Source of the DNA: CP2-2F sp034436355
Lineage (GTDB): Bacteria > Chloroflexota > Anaerolineae > Aggregatilineales > UBA2796
NCBI GenBank assembly: GCA_034436355.1
Contig: DAOTVQ010000035.1
Coordinates: forward strand, 122,392-186,391
DNA: 64,000 nt
Reading direction: 5' to 3'
This document shows positions 58,705-64,000 of this stretch, piece by piece. The position numbers and the translations under genes are program-made. The notes below the pieces were generated by a model. That model did not search any database. It was not told the DNA's origin and was given only the letters and a program-made list of their open reading frames with translations. Positions within the stretch are counted from its first letter, which is position 1. Each line of letters starts with the position of its first letter.

Positions 58705-59909
58705 CGCGGCTGCACCTTAAATGCGCTGTTGCTGCCAAAAGCGCCTTCTGCCAAGCTGCCCTGCACTGCCATCACGCGGGAAGGTACAAAATATTCAAAG
58801 GTGAAGTCCGTCGGATCGCCAACCTGTTTGTTGGGCAGCGGCATCAGCCGTGCCGTAAGCGGCTTATCCAAGCGCAGGGCAAGGCTCGCTACATCCAGCA
58901 GAATGGCTGCCAGCGTCTTGGTTGGCACATCGCCCGCCAACGGGATGCAATCTAAGCCTGTGCCGCACACCGCGCTGTAGAGCAGCAAGTCGTTCACGCT
59001 GAGCGCGCCTTCTGCCGCACGCCCACCCAGCCGCGTATCTTCCAGCACAGGCAGCATCAAGCCGCTGAAACCACAGCGCGGAAAGGCGGCAGCCTCAACG
59101 GCATTCATGACGAGCGCCGCGGCTGCCAACGCACCTGCACCACCTACCTGCACGCCCAGCTGCTCCATTGCGGCGGCAAGGCTGCTCTGCTCACCCGGAT
59201 AAGGCGCGAACGAGAAATCTAGCCCGCCAAAGGTGACGCCCTGCGCGGCGGCAAGCCGTTCTGCGATTGGTACAAGCTGCGCCGCCGCACGCTCAACCAA
59301 CTCGCGCAGACGCTGCCGCGCCTGATCAGGCGTCCCCGCACCGCTAAAAGCCATATATGCCAAATCAGCAGCTTGAATGGCAAGCGCAAAGCGCTCAGCA
59401 CCACCATCGTGATAGGCAGCTGGGAAGAACGGCGTACCGCTTGGCACATTAGCGCTGCCGCAGAAGTACAGGTTTGCCCCACCATCGGGCATTAGGCGGC
59501 TGAAGCGTCCCTTTGCCGCTGCCACTTCGCCTAGCCATGCCAGATCAATGCCGTGCGCGTGGCTGGCGATCTCTGCGCTGGCAAAAATAGCCTGCGATCC
59601 GTGACCGCTGAAAACGTCCGCTAAGGCGCTCAGGTAAGCAGGATCATCACCCGCGGAAAGCACGCCAAGCGCTGCGTAGCGGATGCCCACCGCATCGCAA
59701 TTTTGGCGCAAGCGTGCGGCAAACACTGGCAAGTCGGAAGGTGTGACATCCAGCGTATTAAGCGCTGCGCCAGCAACGCGCCGCGATTGCACACGCACAT
59801 TCGCCGCGTGGAAAGCACGATCTGCTTCGGCAAGGAAGGCACCCACACGCGGCAGCGTTGTTTCGGGTGTGTTCAGGGCGCAAAAATAGGTGATGGCGCG
59901 GATTGCCAT
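58701..59909 (-). CDS. DUF711 family protein
   Basis: A 402-residue protein of the DUF711 (UPF0210/PFL-like) family: AIRAITYFCALNTPE at the start, LGVLSAGDDPAYLSALADVF, LMPDGGANLYFCGSANVPSG, GTPFFPAAYHDGG, LDFSFAPYPGEQSSLAAAME and LMLPVLEDTRLGG are the recognisable blocks. Biochemical function is not established; a glycyl-radical-like barrel has been suggested for related proteins. A solitary gene on the minus strand, whose stop overlaps that of cdsA. Confidence 0.82.
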   Translation of the reverse strand: MAIRAITYFCALNTPETTLPRVGAFLAEADRAFHAANVRVQSRRVAGAALNTLDVTPSDLPVFAARLRQNCDAVGIRYAALGVLSAGDDPAYLSALADVFSGHGSQAIFASAEIASHAHGIDLAWLGEVAAAKGRFSRLMPDGGANLYFCGSANVPSGTPFFPAAYHDGGAERFALAIQAADLAYMAFSGAGTPDQARQRLRELVERAAAQLVPIAERLAAAQGVTFGGLDFSFAPYPGEQSSLAAAMEQLGVQVGGAGALAAAALVMNAVEAAAFPRCGFSGLMLPVLEDTRLGGRAAEGALSVNDLLLYSAVCGTGLDCIPLAGDVPTKTLAAILLDVASLALRLDKPLTARLMPLPNKQVGDPTDFTFEYFVPSRVMAVQGSLAEGAFGSNSAFKVQPR

Positions 59910-59941
59910 GCGGTGTTCTTCTCCAAGTGTGTGGCAAGCGT

Positions 59942-60742
59942 TCAGGCAGAGTATAGCGCACGTTGGCGGCGTGCCTCAAAGAGGATCACTGCGGCGGCGG
60001 CGGCGGCGTTCAATGACTCAAAAGCGTTCGCCATTGGGATAGCAATTCGCTGCGTGGCGTGTTGGTGCGCGGCAGGCGTCGCACCGTGTGCCTCGCTACC
60101 GATGATCAGCGCGGCAGGTTGCTGCCAATCTACGGTGTAGTAGGGCAAACTGCCATCCGCCGCCGCCAAGTAGAAAGGCAGCTTGGGAAACTGCTGCCCA
60201 ACCTGCTGCCAGGTGCTGTTCTGGACTGGCACACGGAAATGCGCGCCCATGCCTGCTCGCAGCGCCTTCGGATTAAACGGATCAACGCAGTTGGGCAGCA
60301 ACAGCACACCATCCACACCAACGGCGGCGGCGCTGCGTAACAGCGTGCCAAGATTGCCTGCATCGGCAACGCCATCAAGGGCAAGCAGCAAATTGGGCTG
60401 ATTGGGAAAGGGGAGATTCGGCAGCGGCAGCACAGCAAGAATGCCTTGCGGAGTCTGCGTTTCGGCGGCGTGCGCCATCACTTCGGGCGAAACGGGCAAA
60501 CACGGCACAGGCAGGCTGCTAAGCTGATCCAGAAGTGCGGCAGCCTGTGGGCTTTGGGCAAAGGTCTCCGTATAGAGGGTAAAGTCGGGCTGTGCGCCCG
60601 CCGCCAACGCATCCGAAAGCAGCCGCATACCTTCAAGGACGAGCCGCCCTTCGGTGCGGCGCGCTTTGCTGTGCGCTTGTAAGGCGCGCACCAGCTTCAC
60701 ACGCGGATTGTGCGTACTCGTAATCAGCGGCGGAACAGACAC
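59942..60742 (-). CDS. SpoU/TrmH-type RNA 2'-O-methyltransferase
   Basis: A 266-residue SPOUT RNA methyltransferase. An N-terminal L30e-like substrate-binding part (ITSTHNPRVKLVRALQAHSK) is followed by the knotted domain: LALDGVADAGNLGTLLRSAA (motif 1), LIIGSEAHGATPA (motif 2) and IPMANAFESLNAAAAAAVIL (motif 3). This type methylates a ribose in 23S rRNA or tRNA. The start is GTG. It lies 30 bases after rplT on the same strand, so it is probably part of the infC-rpmI-rplT transcript. Confidence 0.94.
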   Translation of the reverse strand: MSVPPLITSTHNPRVKLVRALQAHSKARRTEGRLVLEGMRLLSDALAAGAQPDFTLYTETFAQSPQAAALLDQLSSLPVPCLPVSPEVMAHAAETQTPQGILAVLPLPNLPFPNQPNLLLALDGVADAGNLGTLLRSAAAVGVDGVLLLPNCVDPFNPKALRAGMGAHFRVPVQNSTWQQVGQQFPKLPFYLAAADGSLPYYTVDWQQPAALIIGSEAHGATPAAHQHATQRIAIPMANAFESLNAAAAAAVILFEARRQRALYSA

Positions 60743-60772
60743 CAGCCCAACTTTGCGCCCTGACTAGCCCAC

Positions 60773-61123
60773 TTAGGCGCTCTGCACGGCGCTGACAATC
60801 GCGCTGAAGGTGGCGGCATCACGGGCAGCAATATCCGCCAAAATCTTGCGATCCAGCTCCACATTCGCCAGTTTCAGGGCGTGGATGAAGCGGCTGTACT
60901 TGATGCCATTGGCGCGTGAGGCAGCATTAATGCGCGTGATCCAGAGCTGGCGGAGTTGGCGGCGGCGCTGGCGGCGGTCACGGTAGGCATACCACAGGCT
61001 TTTCATCATCGCCTCGTTAGCGCGGCGGAATAGCAAGTGCTTGCTGCCGCGCTGCCCTTTGGTTAGCTTGAGAATCTTTTTATGGCTGCGGCGGGTAACA
61101 TAACCGCCTTTAGTACGGGACAT
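60773..61123 (-). CDS. rplT: 50S ribosomal protein L20
   Basis: A 116-residue L20: the N-terminal RTKGGYVTRRSHKKILKLTK and KGQRGSKHLLFRRANEAMMK blocks, then YRDRRQRRRQLRQLWITRIN and NGIKYSRFIHALKLANVELD are classic. L20 binds 23S rRNA and in other bacteria represses translation of its own operon. AGGAG precedes ATG. Confidence 0.98.
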   Translation of the reverse strand: MSRTKGGYVTRRSHKKILKLTKGQRGSKHLLFRRANEAMMKSLWYAYRDRRQRRRQLRQLWITRINAASRANGIKYSRFIHALKLANVELDRKILADIAARDAATFSAIVSAVQSA

Positions 61124-61141
61124 GCAAAACTCCTCGTGAAA

Positions 61142-61378
61142 TTAGCCGCGTGGCGGGTTCGCTTTGTGGCGGCTTAGGTAAGGCGCAAGGCGATGCACTT
61201 TGCGCACATCGGCTTTAGCAACAGCGATCATGCGTTGGAAGAGGCGCTTGGTGCGCTTGGCAGTGCGGCGGCGCAAATGGCTTTTGCCGCCTTTGGTGCG
61301 CACGAGTAAACCAGAGCCCGTCACGCGGAAGCGCTTGGCGGTGGCTTTGTGCGTCCTGATCTTATATTTTTTTGCCAC
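61142..61378 (-). CDS. rpmI: 50S ribosomal protein L35
   Basis: A 78-residue L35 (KKYKIRTHKATAKRFRVTGS, GKSHLRRRTAKRTKRL). I set the start at GTG 61378 with GGGAG upstream; a longer ATG frame to 61411 would add 11 residues that read into the intercistronic hairpin. It is slightly longer at the C-terminus (NPPRG) than the usual 65 residues. Confidence 0.95.
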   Translation of the reverse strand: MAKKYKIRTHKATAKRFRVTGSGLLVRTKGGKSHLRRRTAKRTKRLFQRMIAVAKADVRKVHRLAPYLSRHKANPPRG

Positions 61379-61403
61379 GTTCGTTACTCCCTGAACAGCA
61401 TAG

Positions 61404-61425
61404 CACCGCACTCAGGTGCGGTGCA
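61404..61425 (-). promoter_or_regulatory. intercistronic hairpin between infC and rpmI
   Basis: GCACCGCAC and GTGCGGTGC pair perfectly (9 bp) around a 4-base loop, 26 bases before the rpmI start. No T-run follows. In E. coli the L20 repressor binds RNA between infC and rpmI, so this is a candidate autoregulatory or processing site. Confidence 0.5.
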
Positions 61426-61467
61426 AAGGTCATCCTCAACAGTTGGCAGTGCGCGGGCAGGTAAGCC

Positions 61468-62016
61468 TTACTGCTTCTTTTTCTCTTTGGTGGTCAGTGG
61501 CGCAAGCACCATCAACATGGCACGCCCTTCCATGCTGGGCGGTTGTTCGATTTGTGCTACATCTTGCAGCGACTCAATCACGGTGTCCATCATCTTGCGC
61601 CCCAGCTCGGGGTAGGTGATCTCGCGCCCAATAAATTTGACGCGCACTTTTACCTTCATCCCTTCGCTAAGCCAGCGGCGCGCATCTTTGATCTTGAAGC
61701 CCAAGTGATATTCATTCGTCTTCAACTGAAGCTGAATTTCCTTGACTTCGATGGTCTTTTGCGCTTTGCGTGCTTCACGTTCTTTCTTAGAGCGTTCGTA
61801 TAAGAACTTGCTGTAATCCATGACGCGGCACACGGGCGGGTCTTCGTTCGGCGCCACCTCCACCAAATCTAAACCGCGCTCTTGGGCGATCTCCATTGCC
61901 TCGCGGAAGGTTTTGACGCCCACATTCTCGCTTTTGCCACCTTCGCCCTGCACCACAAGGCGCACACGGCTTACACCGCGAATTTGATCATTCACGCGAT
62001 ACTCTTCGCTGCTGAT
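61468..62016 (-). CDS. infC: translation initiation factor IF-3, probable AUC start
   Basis: A 182-residue IF-3: EEYRVNDQIRGVSRVRLVVQ, LDLVEVAPNEDPPVCRVMDY, KTIEVKEIQLQLKTNEYHLG, RRWLSEGMKVKVRVKFIGRE and the C-terminal rRNA-binding domain are typical. No ATG, GTG or TTG lies at the usual family start. ATC at 62016-62014 (ISSEEYRVN) has AAGG 8 bases before it. infC genes use rare AUU/AUC/AUA starts for autoregulation, so I call ATC; the ATG frame to 62100 would add 28 unrelated residues. Confidence 0.9.
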   Translation of the reverse strand: MSSEEYRVNDQIRGVSRVRLVVQGEGGKSENVGVKTFREAMEIAQERGLDLVEVAPNEDPPVCRVMDYSKFLYERSKKEREARKAQKTIEVKEIQLQLKTNEYHLGFKIKDARRWLSEGMKVKVRVKFIGREITYPELGRKMMDTVIESLQDVAQIEQPPSMEGRAMLMVLAPLTTKEKKKQ

Positions 62017-62090
62017 ACTGACTACCTTAGCCTTTCCTAACGACCACCAACACACAAACACGGCGTTCTTATGCGCCACTGAGTGCCTGC

Positions 62091-62119
62091 ATATTAGCAT
62101 ATGTTAAGGGTAAAGTCAA
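62091..62119 (-). promoter_or_regulatory. promoter of infC-rpmI-rplT
   Basis: On the minus strand TTGACT (62119-62114), 17-base spacer, TAATAT (62096-62091). The leader to the ATC start would be about 68 bases and contains a small stem GGCG/CGCC. Confidence 0.65.
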
Positions 62120-62291
62120 CGGCGTTAAGGCAAGGGAATGCTGCAAGCCCGCAACCTACACCTACGAGTTTACCTGTCAAATCAAAGAGTCCGCCGCCAA
62201 AGTCACCACAACCTGCACTGCCGTAACATGACATTCATCACTTCCCCTCATCCCACACGCTGTGCCAAACTTCGGTAAAGGATGTGTGCTT

Positions 62292-63200
62292 ATGCTCAAG
62301 AAAACCCTGCTCGGCATACTGTTTCTGCTCGTTGGCTGCGCCACCGCACCTGAGCGCGAGGTCATTCAGCTCTCGGCGCTGCACCCACTGCCCGAACCAG
62401 CGGATGCCACCGTGCTGCCCTTGCGCGTTTCTGTGGCAGCCGTTGTCTCACCCAAAGGCACTGCCGAAAGCTACCAACCACTGCTCGATTACCTCAGCGC
62501 ACGCCTAGCGCGCAGGGTTGAGCTGGTGCAGCGCCGCACCTATGCCGAAACCAACGATCTGGTGGAAGCAGGCTTCGTGGATGTGGCGTTCGTCTGCACC
62601 AGTGCCTACCTTGATGGCGCTGCCAAGTTTGGCATGGAATTGCTTGCCGCACCACAAGTGAATGGCGAGACGGTCTACCATTCGCTGCTGCTGGTGCCTG
62701 CCGAAAGCGACGCGCAGCGCATGGCAGATTTGCGCGGCAAGCGTTTTGCCTTCACCGACCCGATCTCGAACACTGGGCGCGTTTATCCCACCTACCTTGT
62801 CCAGCAGCTTGGCAGCACGCCTGAGCAGTTCTTTAGCAAAGTCTTCTACACCTACAATCACGACGATGCCATCCGCGCTGTGGCAGAACACCTTGCTGAC
62901 GGCGCCGCAGTAGATAGCCTTGTCTATGAATTCGCCCTCGTGCGCGATCCAAGTTTGGCGCAGCGCGTGCGCGTCATTCATCGCTCGCCGCCCTTTGGCA
63001 TCCCACCCATTGTGATCAGTCCGAATGCGCGCCCGCAACTTAAGGCGACTTTGCAAGAATTGCTTTATGATATGGTAAACGATCCTGAAGGGCGCCAGGC
63101 ACTCACAGCGCTTGGCGTAGAGCGCTTCGTGCCAATTAGCGACGACGCCTACGACTCTGCCCGTCGCCTATTTCGAGAAATGCGGGTTTTAGCACCATGA
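62292..63200 (+). CDS. PhnD-like phosphate/phosphonate-binding lipoprotein
   Basis: About 302 residues from ATG 62292 (AAAGGA upstream; GTG 62262 is an alternative). A lipoprotein signal ends in LFLLVGC-A, with the lipid-attachment Cys at residue 16. The mature part is a periplasmic binding protein of the PhnD type: LPLRVSVAAVVSPKGTAESY, YLSARLARRVELVQRRTYAE, FVCTSAYLDGAAKFGME, LRGKRFAFTDPISNTGRVYP, FFSKVFYTYNHDDAIRAV and IPPIVISPN. The next gene overlaps by 4 bases and encodes a sensor kinase, so this may be the kinase's extracytoplasmic ligand receptor and not a transporter part. Confidence 0.9.
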   Translation: MLKKTLLGILFLLVGCATAPEREVIQLSALHPLPEPADATVLPLRVSVAAVVSPKGTAESYQPLLDYLSARLARRVELVQRRTYAETNDLVEAGFVDVAFVCTSAYLDGAAKFGMELLAAPQVNGETVYHSLLLVPAESDAQRMADLRGKRFAFTDPISNTGRVYPTYLVQQLGSTPEQFFSKVFYTYNHDDAIRAVAEHLADGAAVDSLVYEFALVRDPSLAQRVRVIHRSPPFGIPPIVISPNARPQLKATLQELLYDMVNDPEGRQALTALGVERFVPISDDAYDSARRLFREMRVLAP

Positions 63201-64000
63201 GCAGCCTTCTACGCCCTCAACCTCTACTTTTGGTAAATAGCCTCTGGGCAGTTTTCGGCGCGGTCAGCATTCGCACTAAAATTTTGGGCATTGTGCTGGG
63301 CTTGGTGCTGCTTCTTGGCTTAACAATCACCATACAGGTGCGTGCCACACTCACGCAGGCGCTCGAAGTGCAGCTTGAGGAACAGGCAATCTCGGTCGGG
63401 CGCGATTTGGCAGCACGTGCCACCGATTTGCTGCTCATCAACAACCTATACGCCCTGCACGAATTGCTGCGGGATACGCAGACGAACAACGCCAATGTGC
63501 GCTATGCTTTCATCCTCAGCCCACAGAACACCATCGTGGTGCATACCTTTGGTGAAGGCTTCCCATTGAATTTGCAGGCGGCAAACATAGCCAGCACTGC
63601 TGACCACCACAAAACGCAGCTTCTAGAGACCGATGAAGGGCTGATCTGGGATGTGGCAGTCCCGATTTTTAACGGGCAGGCTGGCACAGCACGGGTTGGG
63701 CTTTCAGAGGTGCGGCTGCGCTACACGGTAGATAACATCACCAGCCAACTGTTGATCACAACGGTGCTGATCTCGGTGATTGGCATTAGTGCGGCTGCCT
63801 TTTTAACGTGGGCGCTCACCCGCCCGATCTTGCAGCTTGCCCGCGCTGCCCAAACCGTTGAGCGCGGCGATTTCAGCCCGCGCATTCCGCGTTGGGCAAA
63901 TGATGAGCTGGGTGAATTGGCAGATGCCTTCAACGCGATGACCGCTGCCCTTGCTCGCGCCGCCCAAGACCGTGCTGCCCAAGATGAACTGCGCGCCCAG
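63197..64000 (+). CDS. membrane sensor kinase with HAMP domain, 5' part
   Basis: Open from ATG 63197 (ATGA overlap with the lipoprotein gene) to the right edge, 268 residues so far. TM1 about 29-51 (ILGIVLGLVLLLGLTITIQV), an extracytoplasmic part about 52-178 (a PAS/Cache-like sensor with ARVGLSEVRL near its end), TM2 about 182-206 and a HAMP domain (LTRPILQLARAAQTVERGDF, DELGELADAFNAMTAALARA). The start of a coiled coil follows. The catalytic domain lies outside the window; a histidine kinase is most likely, a diguanylate cyclase or methyl-accepting protein is possible. Confidence 0.88.
   Translation, partial: MSSLLRPQPLLLVNSLWAVFGAVSIRTKILGIVLGLVLLLGLTITIQVRATLTQALEVQLEEQAISVGRDLAARATDLLLINNLYALHELLRDTQTNNANVRYAFILSPQNTIVVHTFGEGFPLNLQAANIASTADHHKTQLLETDEGLIWDVAVPIFNGQAGTARVGLSEVRLRYTVDNITSQLLITTVLISVIGISAAAFLTWALTRPILQLARAAQTVERGDFSPRIPRWANDELGELADAFNAMTAALARAAQDRAAQDELRAQ

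Noticed and set aside
1..64000. CRISPR arrays, insertion sequences, prophage
   Set aside because: No regularly spaced direct repeats, no transposase or integrase genes and no phage structural genes were seen.

Overview
The window is a gene-dense, roughly 57-58% G+C (by eye) bacterial chromosome segment with about 60 protein genes on both strands and no rRNA, tRNA, CRISPR array, transposase or phage block that I can support. The protein families (many 'sensor + secreted protein' pairs, DUF4397/SH3 surface proteins, oligopeptide-binding proteins, a FtsA/FtsQ divisome pair, GTG/TTG starts, extended -10 promoters of the form TGCTATAAT) most resemble Chloroflexota of the Anaerolineae type; this assignment is inference from recall, not from a search.

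Layout. 1-5.8 kb: end of a prepilin peptidase gene, a soluble histidine kinase, an ECF-like sigma factor with a membrane protein, three small membrane proteins and a VanW-type cell-wall protein. 6-9 kb: AAA+ ATPase, dprA and rsmE. 9-12.7 kb (minus): ftsQ-ftsA-TPR protein, without ftsZ. 12.8-20.6 kb: receiver protein, GlcD-like FAD oxidase, a PfkB kinase next to ahcY (possible adenosine disposal), a large DUF4397/SH3 surface protein. 20.6-22.9 kb (minus): SorC-type regulator and Wzt-like ABC ATPase. 23-28.1 kb: arginine operon argC-argB-argD-[toxin-antitoxin remnant]-argG. 28.1-34.3 kb (minus): argS-dcd and two tandem paralogous peptide-binding proteins. 34.6-38.7 kb: small and WD40 proteins, DUF72, HD hydrolase, tyrosine phosphatase. 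38.7-41.8 kb (minus): HerA-like ATPase. 42-49.2 kb: signalling genes (receiver, GAF/PAS kinase, methyltransferase, secreted repeat protein, OmpR-type response regulator and kinase). 49.2-52.3 kb: an A+T-richer restriction-modification island. 52.3-56.2 kb: two secreted proteins. 56.5-58.7 kb: frr-uppS-cdsA. 58.7-62.1 kb (minus): DUF711 protein, and infC-rpmI-rplT-RNA methyltransferase. 62.3 kb to end: a PhnD-like lipoprotein and the start of its probable partner kinase.

The most interesting element is upstream of argC: a promoter flanked by a perfect inverted repeat, then a 26-codon leader ORF with eight arginine codons, then a perfect 12-bp hairpin with a run of seven T, and an alternative long hairpin that uses the same bases as the terminator's left arm. 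All parts of a ribosome-mediated arginine attenuator are in the right order and spacing. Other observations are a frameshifted DUF4258 toxin with an intact YgiT-type antitoxin inside the arg operon, a 13-bp perfect hairpin that buries the ribosome-binding site of the DUF3160 gene, a probable AUC start for infC, phased direct repeats upstream of a secreted protein next to an OmpR/kinase pair, and several inverted-repeat operators.
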